Shown: positions 16,681 through 26,697 of the stretch, one piece after another
How positions within the stretch are numbered: position 1 is the first letter of the stretch
How the letters are laid out: every line of letters starts with the position of its first letter
Source of the DNA: Glaesserella sp041817755
Lineage (GTDB): Bacteria; Pseudomonadota; Gammaproteobacteria; Enterobacterales; Pasteurellaceae
DNA: 64,000 bases
Direction: 5' to 3'
NCBI RefSeq assembly: GCF_041817755.1
Contig: NZ_JBGYBX010000014.1
Span: 17,239-81,238, forward strand
Made by a program: the position numbers and the translations under genes
The notes under the pieces: generated by a model
Databases searched by the model: none
What the model was told of the DNA's origin: nothing
What the model saw: only the letters and a program-made list of their open reading frames with translations

Positions 16681-17607
16681 CTATTCCAATACCAATAAAT
16701 CCGGTAGTGTTGCAAAACTTTCCGATTTAACGGTATGGTGAAAATCATCGATATAAGCTTTATTCAAATCAGTCTCTCGAATAGCGCTGTAAAGGTTGCT
16801 GTATAAGCCGTGTTGTGTAATTTTTCGGGCAACGACATAGCCTCGTTCAAGGTAAGGTTTTACCGCCCAATAAGGCAGAGCAGCCACTCCCCGCTTACTG
16901 GCAACCAATTGAATAATGGCAATGGTCAGTTCACTTGTTCGGCGGGCAGGATTAATCCCGGCCGGATGTAACACTTTGCGCAATAAATCCAACATATCGT
17001 CAGGGACCGGATAATGAATCAAGGTTTCTTCACGAAAATCTTCGGGTTCCCAAATGTCTTTTTGCGCCAACGGATGATCTTTCGAACAAATGGCGACCAT
17101 TTCATAGGAAAAGAGCGGTTTATACACGATACCGGCGGTTTCTTCCGCTTCGGAAACTACCGCCCAGTCCGCACGACGACTCAATAATAACCCGACGGTA
17201 TCGGTATGAAAGCCCGACACGATATCCAATTCAACCAGTCCCCAACGTTGTCGAAAGGTATCCATTGCCGGCATTAACCAATCAAAGCAAGTATGGCATT
17301 CGACCGCAATACGCAATTCCCCCGCTTCGCCTTGTTTAATCCGCACTAAGTCCAATTCAGCTTCAATAACTTTAGGCAAAATATCATTGGCTAACTGAAT
17401 TAAACGTTCGCCGGCGGCAGTAAAATGAATCGGCTGCGTTTTGCGCTCAAACAGGGTTAATTCATATTGATCTTCAAGCAGTTTGATTTGATGGGAAAGC
17501 GCCGATTGGGTTAAATGCACCCGTTTGGCGGCCAAAGAGACGCTGCCGCTTTCTTTCAATGCTTGCAATGTTTTCAAGTGACGAAGTTCAAGGAAGATTG
17601 GTTTCAT
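16681..17607 (-). CDS. metR: LysR-family regulator MetR
   Basis: A 308-residue LysR-type regulator. The N-terminal winged helix-turn-helix reads LRHLKTLQALKESGSVSLAA and TQSALSHQIKLLEDQYELTLF. The effector domain carries RIAVECHTCFDWLMPAM, matching the ECHSC-type segment of MetR, plus ETLIHYPVP and ASKRGVAALPYW. MetR uses homocysteine as coactivator and activates metE and other methionine genes. In E. coli metR is divergent from metE. Here it lies about 4.5 kb away on the other side of an exporter and a receptor gene, so the regulator has been uncoupled from its target. Confidence 0.88.
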   Translation of the reverse strand: MKPIFLELRHLKTLQALKESGSVSLAAKRVHLTQSALSHQIKLLEDQYELTLFERKTQPIHFTAAGERLIQLANDILPKVIEAELDLVRIKQGEAGELRIAVECHTCFDWLMPAMDTFRQRWGLVELDIVSGFHTDTVGLLLSRRADWAVVSEAEETAGIVYKPLFSYEMVAICSKDHPLAQKDIWEPEDFREETLIHYPVPDDMLDLLRKVLHPAGINPARRTSELTIAIIQLVASKRGVAALPYWAVKPYLERGYVVARKITQHGLYSNLYSAIRETDLNKAYIDDFHHTVKSESFATLPDLLVLE

Positions 17608-17666
17608 GATGAGAGATATTCATTAAACAGAACGGTAAGATGAATATTATCTGTGATCCTGCTTGA

Positions 17667-19373
17667 TTACAAGTTTTGCAAAATGTTCTCAACATCCGAC
17701 CGCTTGTTATGGTGTACTGGTATGCTGATTTGATGTGGAAACAGGGATTTCACTTTCAATTGATGGCTGATGGCAATACATAGGCTCTCTTTTAATTCGC
17801 GTTGTAATAATGCCATTAATAACATAGCGGAGTCCTCATCCAGCTGATTTGTCGCTTCATCTAAAAAAAGTATATCAGGGCGATGTAATAAGGCTCTTGC
17901 AATGCCGATTCGTTGTTGTTCACCGCCTGAAAGCCGTTTTTGCCATTCTTGTACTTCATTGAGCGAAGCTGCTAAATGCGGTAAGCCAGCTTGTTTTAAA
18001 AGGCATTGCAATCTGACATCATCATTAAGCGGTTCATCGGGGTAGCTTAACACGGCTCGTAAGCTGTCTTCCGCTAAATAAGGCTTTTGTGGTAAAAATA
18101 AGAAAGAACGAGCTTGAAGACGAATATCGCCTTGATAATACTGCCATAAACCCGCTAAGGTTCTGAGTAGTGTAGATTTACCAATACCGCTTTTTCCTTC
18201 TAGTAAAACCCAATCGCAAGCGGTCAGTTTGAGTGAAAAATTTGCAAACAGCGGTTTGCCTTGTGGTGTTTGAACGGTGAGATGATCTACTTCAAGGCGA
18301 CAATCAGCATCTGAAATAATGTGTGATGTGCTTTGTTGCTCCAATTGGGTTAAACGTTCCTGAAAATCGGCTAAACGTTTAATTACTGCCGACCATTCAA
18401 TCAAACGTTTATAGTAATCCATAAACCAACCGAAACCGTCTTGCACATTGGAAAATGCACTGCGAGCCTGCATCATATCGCCAAATGTCATTGTTCTGGC
18501 AAGATACATCGGCAAGGTTGCTAAAATTGGAATAAACAGGCTTAAACGTAGGTAAGTGGCGGAGAAGGTTTCGACTTTCATTTCTCGTTTAATTAAGTCA
18601 AACCAATTCTGTTTGATCCCCTGAAAACGAGCAGATAATCGTGAAATTTCCTGTTTTTCACCGTGATAAAAGGCGATTTGCTCCGAATTGTCGCGAATAT
18701 GCAATAAAGTTGCTCGATAGTCTGCTTCTTTATGCTGACGCTCAACATTTAAACCTTGTAATTTATGTCCGATAAAATGCATAAAAAGCGTACAAATTAG
18801 AGAGTAAAGCAATGCAATCCAAACTAAATAGCCGTGAATAGTCCAATCCACTCCCGCAAAAGAAAACTGTTGTACGCCAGACATTTGCCATAAAATCGTG
18901 ATAAAAGCCCCTAATTTGGCTACATTCATCACAAAATATTTGAATAAGTCGATACTTTGCTCAGCTAATAAAAAACAGTCTTCAGCAATCCGTTGATCAG
19001 GGTTATCAATATCGTTTGAAAAAGTTAAACGGTAGTGATTGTGTTGGTTTAGCCATTGTTGCTGAAATTGCTTGGTCAAATGTTCTCGCCAACGGAAAAT
19101 CAGAATTTTTCGCAGCCAGTTGCCAAACACAATAAAAGCAACAATCAACGTAATATAACTCAAATAATTTAGCACTAGTTGAGGAATCACTTTGCCGTTG
19201 AAATCGGCTAGGGCATCGTAGAAAAGCTTATTCCATTCAGTAATCCATACGCTTACCCTAATAATCAAAAGGGCAAATCCAAGCATTGCTACAAGTAATA
19301 GCCACTCAAACCATTGCTGGCGGCGAAACCAAAATGGCGTAGCAAGTTGTTTGAAATGTCGAAGTGTTTTCAT
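17667..19373 (-). CDS. ABC transporter, fused permease/ATPase (SbmA/BacA-YddA type)
   Basis: A 568-residue half-transporter with an N-terminal membrane domain of about six helices, similar to SbmA/BacA and E. coli YddA. WITEWNKLFYDAL and YLSYITLIVAFIVFGNWLRK are typical of this group. The C-terminal ATPase has Walker A EGKSGIGKSTLLRTLAGL near residue 395, signature LSGGEQQRIGIARALL near 490 and Walker B PDILFLDEATNQLDE. Family members move peptides or other small molecules and probably work as homodimers. It lies directly downstream of a siderophore receptor gene on the same strand, hinting at a role in iron-siderophore handling; a USS hairpin lies between the two. Confidence 0.85.
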   Translation of the reverse strand: MKTLRHFKQLATPFWFRRQQWFEWLLLVAMLGFALLIIRVSVWITEWNKLFYDALADFNGKVIPQLVLNYLSYITLIVAFIVFGNWLRKILIFRWREHLTKQFQQQWLNQHNHYRLTFSNDIDNPDQRIAEDCFLLAEQSIDLFKYFVMNVAKLGAFITILWQMSGVQQFSFAGVDWTIHGYLVWIALLYSLICTLFMHFIGHKLQGLNVERQHKEADYRATLLHIRDNSEQIAFYHGEKQEISRLSARFQGIKQNWFDLIKREMKVETFSATYLRLSLFIPILATLPMYLARTMTFGDMMQARSAFSNVQDGFGWFMDYYKRLIEWSAVIKRLADFQERLTQLEQQSTSHIISDADCRLEVDHLTVQTPQGKPLFANFSLKLTACDWVLLEGKSGIGKSTLLRTLAGLWQYYQGDIRLQARSFLFLPQKPYLAEDSLRAVLSYPDEPLNDDVRLQCLLKQAGLPHLAASLNEVQEWQKRLSGGEQQRIGIARALLHRPDILFLDEATNQLDEDSAMLLMALLQRELKESLCIAISHQLKVKSLFPHQISIPVHHNKRSDVENILQNL

Positions 19374-19394
19374 CGTTTTGCAAAAAAGAGAAAA

Positions 19395-19422
19395 GAACAG
19401 ACCGCTTGTAAGCGGTCTGTTC
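19395..19422 (-). terminator. USS dyad hairpin between receptor and ABC genes
   Basis: A 13-bp perfect inverted repeat, GAACAGACCGCTT / AAGCGGTCTGTTC, with a 2-nt centre, built on the uptake signal. It sits 18 bp beyond the receptor stop codon and may attenuate transcription into the ABC gene. There is no strong T tract on the minus strand. Confidence 0.55.
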
Positions 19423-19440
19423 CGAGTGAAAATTTACCGA

Positions 19441-21633
19441 TTAAAATTTCCAGTCTAAGTTAAAGACAACGGTGCGTTCCTGACCGTAGAAATTATTAAT
19501 GCCCAAAGTTCTGACACGGTTATTTTCATAGTATTTGCGGTTAGTTAAATTCTTTCCGACAATCCCTAACGCAATATGTTTGCTGACTTGATAACGGATA
19601 TTGGCATCCCAAATCGCATAACCGCCTTGTTTGACCGAGTATAAACTATCCGTTTCGCTTTGCATCATCACCCCTGCACCAATCGACCATTTTTTGCTAT
19701 CAAACGGTAAGTTATAGTCGGTATAAAAGCGGAACATATGCTTCGGTGTATGTTTACTATAATTTGTTCCAGCTAAATAGCGAGAACTTTCCGTTTCTAA
19801 GTATTTGTTTTGGTTAAATGTATAACCTGCAAAGAGTTGCCAATCGTCTGTGATTTTTCCTGAAATTTCGACATCAACACCACGGCTGCGTACTTCACCT
19901 AATGTGCCGTAATATCCCCCATTTTTATGGGTGGCATCATCAATATAGACAGGGCGGTTTTTTTGGTTAATTTGGAATAACGCCACAGTTGCATTAAGCT
20001 GTCCATTATACCATTCGCCTTTCCAGCCGATTTCTTGGTTGTTGCCTAATACCGGTTTTAGCACATTACCGTCGCGATCCGTTGAGCTGTTCGGTTTGAA
20101 AATACTGGTATAACTTAAATATAAGCTATTGTTTTCATTAAGATCATAGGTTAAACCGAAGTAAGGCACAAAACGACTGCGTTTTAAATGTGAATGTTCA
20201 TCCGCATCGGTATCAAGTGCATTATTCCACCAGTCGTAATTGGTATTACCGATACGTTTCCATTGAGTATAGCGAGTACCTGCTAATAGATGGAGATTGT
20301 CTAAAATATTAAAACGTGTCCCGAACGAAACTGAGTTAGAGTAAATCGTACGATCGTAGAAGGTTTGATCGTTATAGTCTGTACTCCAATTCGGTTCGGC
20401 AATTTCTGTTCCTGTAAAGGTAAATGGATCATAGGCAGAGCTACTACGAACACGACGCCAACGAGAGTCGTTATATTCACGATTATAGGTATAACCTAGG
20501 AAAATATCGTGTTTGCGTCCTAATAATTGATATTTACCGGTTAAGTTACTTTGAAAGACAAATTGATTTCCTTCGTTATCGTAACGTTGTAAATTATTTG
20601 TGTTTATTGTATTACCACGAACTAAACCCGTATAAGCGGTACTGGTTGCGGCTAAGTAGCCGAATTGGTTGGTGTTATTGTTTTGGGTGTAACTGATTTT
20701 ATTATTCAATTTCCAATCTTCATTAAAGAAGGTTTCAAGTTCCGCAAATAAATTAAGTTTACGGCTCTTATCTCTATTCCAGTTATAGCCTAAATAAGTA
20801 TCACGAGCTAATCCGCTTTCACTACCGTTTACTCCCATCGGAATGCCGAATACATCCGGGGTCGTATGGGTATTTTGATATAAACCGCCAAGCGTGAATT
20901 GGCTGTTTGAACCGACTTCCATATCAATAACACCATAAACAAGGCGTTTATTGTTATCGGATAGTAGATTTTTATCCGTTGGATCATTTTCTAAGACCGA
21001 CACTAAACGTCCACGCACTCCAGCTCCAATCGTGCCTGAAATGTCCGTCATAGTACGAGCCTTGTTGTTAGTATCAAAACTGAAATTGCCGTTTGCTTGA
21101 AATTCGGAAGTCGGACGTTTACGTACCGCATTAATGGTTCCGCCCGGTTCGCCATTAGCTTGCGTAAGCCCTGTTGCACCGCGCACGACTTCAATATGAT
21201 CGTAAACGGCTAAATCCGTCATACTTTGCGGATCGCGGAACGTATTTGCATTTGATCCTCGTACTGTGCTTGAAATACCATCTTCTTCAATTTGGTCAAT
21301 ATAAAACCCACGGGATTGGAAGCGATAGTAACCAGCATCAGTAATCACATTCACACCAGTTGTCGTTTTTAAAGCATCTTGCATATTATCAATAGCACGT
21401 TGATCTAAATGTGCTTTAGTCACGACGCTGACGGACTGTGGTGTTTCTTTTGGAGAAAGAACTAAACCTGTTGTTGTGGACATTGCCGAAGCCGTTAGCG
21501 ATTTGCTGTGTTCGCTTAAGGTATTGCCGCTGGCGGCGGTGACTTCAACGGTGCTTAAATCGGTGGTTTCAGCCATGACAGAAGAGACAATAAATGTTGC
21601 AATGAGTGAAAGCTTAAAAGAGGTTGTGTTCAT
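19441..21633 (-). CDS. TonB-dependent siderophore receptor
   Basis: A 730-residue outer-membrane receptor. A signal peptide (residues 1-21, ending SSVMA) is followed by a TonB-box-like segment DLSTVEVTAA. The plug domain shows SPKETPQSVSVVTKAHLDQR, GFYIDQIEEDGI and VVRGATGLTQANGEPGGTINAVRKRP. A long beta-barrel ends in the classical C-terminal Phe (LDWKF). The plug and barrel resemble the FpvA/FhuE/FoxA class of ferric hydroxamate or mixed siderophore receptors, but the ligand cannot be named. A near-perfect Fur box lies about 50 bp upstream. No siderophore biosynthesis genes are in the window, so it probably takes up a foreign siderophore. Confidence 0.9.
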   Translation of the reverse strand: MNTTSFKLSLIATFIVSSVMAETTDLSTVEVTAASGNTLSEHSKSLTASAMSTTTGLVLSPKETPQSVSVVTKAHLDQRAIDNMQDALKTTTGVNVITDAGYYRFQSRGFYIDQIEEDGISSTVRGSNANTFRDPQSMTDLAVYDHIEVVRGATGLTQANGEPGGTINAVRKRPTSEFQANGNFSFDTNNKARTMTDISGTIGAGVRGRLVSVLENDPTDKNLLSDNNKRLVYGVIDMEVGSNSQFTLGGLYQNTHTTPDVFGIPMGVNGSESGLARDTYLGYNWNRDKSRKLNLFAELETFFNEDWKLNNKISYTQNNNTNQFGYLAATSTAYTGLVRGNTINTNNLQRYDNEGNQFVFQSNLTGKYQLLGRKHDIFLGYTYNREYNDSRWRRVRSSSAYDPFTFTGTEIAEPNWSTDYNDQTFYDRTIYSNSVSFGTRFNILDNLHLLAGTRYTQWKRIGNTNYDWWNNALDTDADEHSHLKRSRFVPYFGLTYDLNENNSLYLSYTSIFKPNSSTDRDGNVLKPVLGNNQEIGWKGEWYNGQLNATVALFQINQKNRPVYIDDATHKNGGYYGTLGEVRSRGVDVEISGKITDDWQLFAGYTFNQNKYLETESSRYLAGTNYSKHTPKHMFRFYTDYNLPFDSKKWSIGAGVMMQSETDSLYSVKQGGYAIWDANIRYQVSKHIALGIVGKNLTNRKYYENNRVRTLGINNFYGQERTVVFNLDWKF

Positions 21634-21682
21634 AATAGTTACAAATAGTTATAAAAAAATCGAACTTTGATTCTAGGGATTT

Positions 21683-21697
21683 TGATAATTATTTTCA
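21683..21697 (-). promoter_or_regulatory. Fur box upstream of the TonB-dependent receptor
   Basis: TGATAATTATTTTCA matches the 7-1-7 Fur consensus TGATAATNATTATCA with one mismatch. It lies 50 bp before the receptor start codon, in the place expected of an iron-dependent operator. Confidence 0.7.
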
Positions 21698-22043
21698 ATT
21701 TTAAGAAAAGTGCTATTTCAATTATTTACCGTTCTTTTAAAAGCTGAATTTTATCTCGTGTTTTATCATTCTCCGTTGAGTTGTTCCTTTTTTATAAGGA
21801 AAAATCTTTCCGACTATTTGCAAATTTTCGTGATGATCGTACCGCTTGTTTACGTCGGTGCATCAGAGAGTATCAGCGGTGATATTGCTATTGTGTCGCT
21901 AAGTATTGTCCGTCATTAACTACGTAAAGGTTTCAACACGTTAGCCATTTTCAACGATATTTCTTTAGTTTATTAATAATTTTCATAATAAAAATGAAAA
22001 TTATGAAGTTGATTAATCATCTTGTTTTATAGATGATGTTCTC

Positions 22044-22067
22044 AGACATTTAGACGGCTAAACGTCT
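22044..22067 (+). promoter_or_regulatory. three tandem MetJ boxes upstream of metE
   Basis: Three contiguous 8-mers read AGACATTT, AGACGGCT and AAACGTCT against the met-box consensus AGACGTCT, with 5, 7 and 7 matches. Tandem 8-bp spacing is the hallmark of MetJ-S-adenosylmethionine operators. They end 36 bp before the metE ATG. Confidence 0.8.
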
Positions 22068-22102
22068 AAATACGGTTTTACAAAATATCACAGGAGAACA
22101 TC

Positions 22103-24373
22103 ATGACAACATTCCACATTCTAGGCTTTCCACGCGTTGGGGCGAAACGTGAATTAAAATTTGCACAAGAACGTTACTGGCGTGGTGAAATTGCAGAACA
22201 AGATTTATTAGATTTAGCTAAAGCTTTGCGTGAAAAAAATTGGAAACACCAAGCAGAAGCCAATGCTGATTTCGTGGCGGTGGGCGATTTTACTTTTTAC
22301 GATCATATTTTAGATCTGCAAGTGGCAACGGGAGCAATTCCTGCTCGTTTTGGGTTTGACAGCCAAAATTTAACGCTTTCTCAATACTTCCAACTCGCTC
22401 GTGGTAACAAAGATCAATTTGCCATTGAGATGACCAAATGGTTCGATACCAACTACCACTATCTCGTGCCAGAGTTCCACAAAAACACCGAATTTAAAGC
22501 CAACCCTGCTCACTACGTCAATCAAATCCGTGAAGCGAAAGCCTTAGGCTTGAATGTCAAACCGGTGATTGTCGGGCCATTAACTTTCCTTTGGTTAGGC
22601 AAAGAGAAAGGTGAAGCCTTCAATCGCTTTGAATTATTAAACAAACTTGTGCCTGTTTACCGTGAAATTTTAACCGCACTTACAACAGAAGGTGCGGAAT
22701 GGATCCAAATTGACGAGCCTGCTTTAGCCTTAGATTTACCGGCAGAATGGCTGGCGGCTTATTAAGCGGTCTATGCGGAATTAAGCCAAGTGAATGCGAA
22801 ATTGTTATTAGCGACCTATTTCGGTTCGGTGGCAGAACACGCAGAGTTGCTCAAAGGCTTGGCGGTTGATGGCTTGCACTTAGATTTAATCCGTTCGCCT
22901 GAACAGCTTGCCGCCTTTGAAGATTACAGCAAAGTGCTTTCTGCCGGGGTGATTGACGGGCGTAACATTTGGCGTGCGAACTTAAATCAAGTGTTAGATC
23001 TGCTTGAGCCGTTAAAGGCGAAATTAGGTGAACGTTTATGGATTGCCCCAAGCTGTTCATTGTTGCATACGCCCTATGATTTAGCGGTGGAAACGCAACT
23101 ACAAGCGAATAAACCTGAACTTTATCAATGGCTTGCCTTTACGCTACAAAAAATCGAAGAATTGTCGGTAATTAAGACCGCACTTGAGCAAGGTCGTGCA
23201 GCGGTACAAGCACAATTAGACGCAAGCCAAGCGGCGGCTGATGCCCGAGCAACATCAAAAGAGATCCACCGTGTAGAAGTGGCAGCACGTTTAGCCAACT
23301 TGCCTGAAGGGGCGGATCGCCGTCAATCGCCATTTGCAGAACGTATTGCGAAGCAAAATGCGTGGCTAAACTTACCGCTGTTACCAACGACAAATATCGG
23401 TTCATTCCCACAAACCAGCGAAATCCGCCACGCCCGTGCGAGCTTTAAGAAAGGCGATTTAAACCTTGCGGATTACGAAGCGGCGATGAAAAAAGAGATT
23501 GAATATGTGGTTCGCCGCCAAGAAGAGTTAGACTTAGATGTGCTGGTTCACGGCGAAGCGGAACGTAACGATATGGTGGAATATTTCGGCGAATTACTTG
23601 ACGGCTTTGCCTTTACCAAATTCGGCTGGGTGCAAAGTTACGGTTCACGCTGTGTCAAACCGCCTGTGATTTATGGTGATGTGGCTCGCCCTGAACCGAT
23701 GACGGTGCGTTGGTCGCAATATGCCCAAAGCCTCACCAACAAAGTGATGAAAGGAATGCTGACAGGTCCTGTGACGATTTTACAATGGTCGTTCGTGCGT
23801 AACGATATTCCACGCTCAACGGTCTGCAAACAGATCGGCGTGGCGTTATCGGACGAAGTGTTGGATTTAGAAGCGGCAGGGATCAAAGTGATCCAAATTG
23901 ATGAACCTGCTATTCGTGAAGGCTTACCACTCAAGCGGTCAGATTGGGACGCTTATTTGCAATGGGCAGGCGAAGCTTTCCGTTTAAGCTATATGGGCGT
24001 ACAAGATGACACCCAAATCCATACCCATATGTGTTATTCCGAGTTCAACGACATTTTACCTGCGATTGCTGGCTTAGATGCAGACGTGATTACCATTGAA
24101 ACCTCACGCTCCGATATGGAATTACTCACCGCTTTTGCCGACTTCAAATACCCTAACGACATCGGACCTGGTGTGTACGACATCCACAGCCCACGCGTAC
24201 CCAAAGCAGAAGAGATCGAACATCTGTTGCGTAAAGCCTTGAAAGTGGTGCCAAAAGAACGTTTATGGGTCAACCCGGACTGCGGCTTAAAAACCCGTGG
24301 CTGGAAAGAAACCATCGAACAGTTGCAAGTGATGGTGGACGTCACGAAGAAATTGAGGGCGGAATTAACGTAA
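22103..24373 (+). pseudogene. metE: cobalamin-independent methionine synthase MetE, interrupted by one in-frame stop
   Basis: The reading frame encodes MetE end to end (about 756 codons; E. coli 753), but codon 221 is TAA (22763-22765). Both sides are in the same frame: ...DLPAEWLAAY, stop, AVYAELSQVNAKLLLATYFG.... The C-terminal catalytic half is complete, with LPTTNIGSFPQTSEIRHARA, HGEAERNDMVEYFGE, a His/Cys zinc site including HTHMCYSEF, and VNPDCGLKTRGWKET. The start follows a strong CAGGAGA site and MetJ boxes. A single C-to-T change (CAA to TAA) would explain the stop, and the context CAAGCGGTC is a USS-like core. Unless the stop is read through or is a sequencing error, only a 220-residue N-terminal fragment is made and the strain would need MetH or external methionine. 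Confidence 0.85.
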
Positions 24374-24390
24374 TTTTCAACATTCATTCA

Positions 24391-24420
24391 AAGGGCATCG
24401 AATTGATGCCCTTGTTTTTT
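24391..24420 (+). terminator. Rho-independent terminator of metE
   Basis: A 9-bp perfect stem AAGGGCATC / GATGCCCTT with a 5-nt loop, then G and six T, 17 bp after the metE stop. Confidence 0.85.
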
Positions 24421-24492
24421 AAGGGGTTGATGGTATTAATGTCCTCATTTCGTTAGAATGGTGTCAATTTTATGATTAAATCAGGATATCTA

Positions 24493-26688
24493 ATGACCAA
24501 CGCTCTTCACACCAAACAATCGACTATTTCATCTGTTATCTGGAACATGGCAAATATGTTGCGTGGCACTTATCGCCCGCCACAATACCGTCGTGTGATG
24601 TTGCCGCTTATCGTCTTAGCGCGTTTTGATGCGATTTTATCGCCTTATACTGCGGTAATGAAAGCCAAAGCAGACGAATTGGCGAAGATGGGGGATAAAG
24701 CACCTAAAGGTGCATTGTATGAAAAGGCACTGACTGAAGTTGCCGATGCCAACCGTGAGCAACCGCTTTACAATACCAGCGGTTTTGATTTGCAAAAATT
24801 ACTGGCAGACCCTGACCACATCGCAGCTAATTTAGTGAAATACCTACAAGGTTTTTCTGCCAAAGCCAAAGATATTTTCGACAAATTTGAATTTGAAAAT
24901 GAAATCGAAAAACTCGATAGCAGTAACCGTCTATATGCCGTCATTTCACAATTTCAAAAAGATTTGAAAGAAAACGGCATCAATCTTTCGCCTACACATA
25001 TTTCCAACTTGCAAATGGGTTATATCTTTGAAGAGTTGGTACGTAAATTCAACGAACAAGCTAATGAAGAAGCCGGTGATCACTTCACACCACGCGAAGT
25101 CATTAACCTGATGGTAAACCTGATTTTTGAAGAAGACCAAAAGCGTTTAAGCCAGCCTCACGTCATTGCCAGCATTTACGATCCGACTGCAGGCACGGGC
25201 GGAATGCTTTCCGAATCAGAAAAATACCTAAAAAACTACAACGATACCATCAAGCTGAAACTGTTCGGACAAGAGTACAATGCGGAATCTTACGCCATTT
25301 GCTGTGCCGACCTACTTATTAAAGATGAGCCTATTGGTAATTTGGTTTATGGCGACACCCTCGGTGTAAAAAATAATAAAAACACCAATACAGGTTTTGT
25401 GCCATATGATGGACATAGTAGTAAGACATTTGATTATATGTTCTCCAATCCCCCTTTTGGCGTGGATTGGAAAAACGAGCAAGATTTTATTAATGACGAA
25501 GCCAAAAGCGGCTTTGCCGGGCGTTTTGGTGCAGGCTTACCACGTATCAATGATGGCTCGTTATTGTTCTTACAACATATGATTTCCAAAATGCAACCTA
25601 CTGAGCAAGGCGGTAGCCGAATTGCGGTAGTGTTTAACGGCTCGCCGCTATTTACCGGCGATGCAGGCAGTGGCGAGAGCAATATCCGCCGTTGGATTAT
25701 TGAAAATGACTGGCTGGAAGCCATTATCGCCTTACCCGACCAACTGTTTTACAACACAGGGATTTATACCTACGTTTGGATTGTCAGCAACAAAAAATCC
25801 GCACAACGCCAAGGCAAAGTGCAGCTTATTGACGGCACACAACATTATCAAAAAATGGCGAAATCTTTAGGCGATAAACGCAATGAGCTTTCAGCCGAGC
25901 AAATCGCCGATTTAACCCGGCTTTACGCCGATTTTAAAGACGGTGCAAGCGGTAAGATTTCCACAAAAGTTTGCAGTAAAATTTTCAACAACCCAGATTT
26001 CGGTTATTTAAAACTCACGGTTGAACGCCCGTTACGTTTGAATTTCCAAGTCAATCAAGAACGCATTGAACGAGTAAAACTTCAGTCTGCATTTGCAAAT
26101 TTAGCGGTAAGTAAAAAACGCAAAGATGAAGCCGAAATTCAAGCAGAGGAAGCCGAAGGCAAGCGACAACAACAGCAAATTTTGACCGCACTTTCAACCA
26201 TCGGCGATACGCTTTACATCAGCCGCAATGAGTTTCTCAAAGTCTTTGATAAGGCAATGAAAACCCTTGATTTCAAACTTGCCGCACCGCTCAGAAAGGC
26301 AATTTTAGATGCATTAAGTGAACGTGATCAAACTGCCGAAATTTGTAAAGACAGCAAAGGCAATATGGAGCCGGATACACAACTTCGAGATACCGAGCTT
26401 GTGCCATTGCCGTCTAACATCCGTTTGCCGCTGCCTGTGGATTACAGCGACAACAAACCGACAGAATTGGTCAAACTTGTGAAAGACCACTGTGAAGCCT
26501 ACTTAAAAGCCGAAGTGTTGCCACACGTTGAACACGCTTGGATTGATTACGACAAAACCAAAGTGGGCTATGAAATCCCTATTAACCGCCATTTCTACCA
26601 ATACCAACCGCCAAGGGCTTTAAGTGAAATCAAAGCGGATATTGATGCGTTAGAAAAAGAGATTATGGAAATGTTGGGGAATGTGTAA
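24493..26688 (+). CDS. hsdM: type I restriction-modification DNA methyltransferase subunit HsdM
   Basis: A 731-residue N6-adenine methyltransferase. The frame opens at 24472, but the ATG at 24493 is preferred because AGGA lies 8 nt before it. The N-terminal helical domain (ISSVIWNMANMLRGTYRPPQYRRVMLPL) is followed by HFTPREVINLMV, the SAM-binding motif DPTAGTGGMLSESEKYL near residue 230 and the catalytic SNPPFGVDWK near 318. The protein is longer than the common HsdM of about 500-550 residues. The additional C-terminal part includes a charged coiled segment (KKRKDEAEIQAEEAEGKRQQ). It is the first gene of a six-gene island of genes closely spaced in one direction. Confidence 0.93.
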   Translation: MTNALHTKQSTISSVIWNMANMLRGTYRPPQYRRVMLPLIVLARFDAILSPYTAVMKAKADELAKMGDKAPKGALYEKALTEVADANREQPLYNTSGFDLQKLLADPDHIAANLVKYLQGFSAKAKDIFDKFEFENEIEKLDSSNRLYAVISQFQKDLKENGINLSPTHISNLQMGYIFEELVRKFNEQANEEAGDHFTPREVINLMVNLIFEEDQKRLSQPHVIASIYDPTAGTGGMLSESEKYLKNYNDTIKLKLFGQEYNAESYAICCADLLIKDEPIGNLVYGDTLGVKNNKNTNTGFVPYDGHSSKTFDYMFSNPPFGVDWKNEQDFINDEAKSGFAGRFGAGLPRINDGSLLFLQHMISKMQPTEQGGSRIAVVFNGSPLFTGDAGSGESNIRRWIIENDWLEAIIALPDQLFYNTGIYTYVWIVSNKKSAQRQGKVQLIDGTQHYQKMAKSLGDKRNELSAEQIADLTRLYADFKDGASGKISTKVCSKIFNNPDFGYLKLTVERPLRLNFQVNQERIERVKLQSAFANLAVSKKRKDEAEIQAEEAEGKRQQQQILTALSTIGDTLYISRNEFLKVFDKAMKTLDFKLAAPLRKAILDALSERDQTAEICKDSKGNMEPDTQLRDTELVPLPSNIRLPLPVDYSDNKPTELVKLVKDHCEAYLKAEVLPHVEHAWIDYDKTKVGYEIPINRHFYQYQPPRALSEIKADIDALEKEIMEMLGNV

Positions 26689-26697
26689 GGAGTAAAA

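Larger units (their letters stand above)
21634..22102. other. regulatory intergenic region between the siderophore receptor and metE
   Basis: These 469 bp separate two divergent genes. They contain a Fur box near the receptor, a USS core near 21840, an 11-bp AT-rich inverted repeat ATAATTTTCAT / ATGAAAATTAT (21976-22004) of unknown role, and the MetJ boxes near metE. Short open frames here lack ribosome sites and were not called. Confidence 0.6.

Noticed and set aside
21710..21919. 69-codon open frame between the siderophore receptor and metE
   Set aside because: No ribosome site, no recognisable protein, and it includes a USS core; the region is better explained as regulatory.
22790..24373. 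Separate gene for the C-terminal half of MetE starting at a GTG
   Set aside because: It is in the same frame as the upstream half, has no ribosome site, and begins in mid-domain; one nonsense mutation in a single metE explains it.
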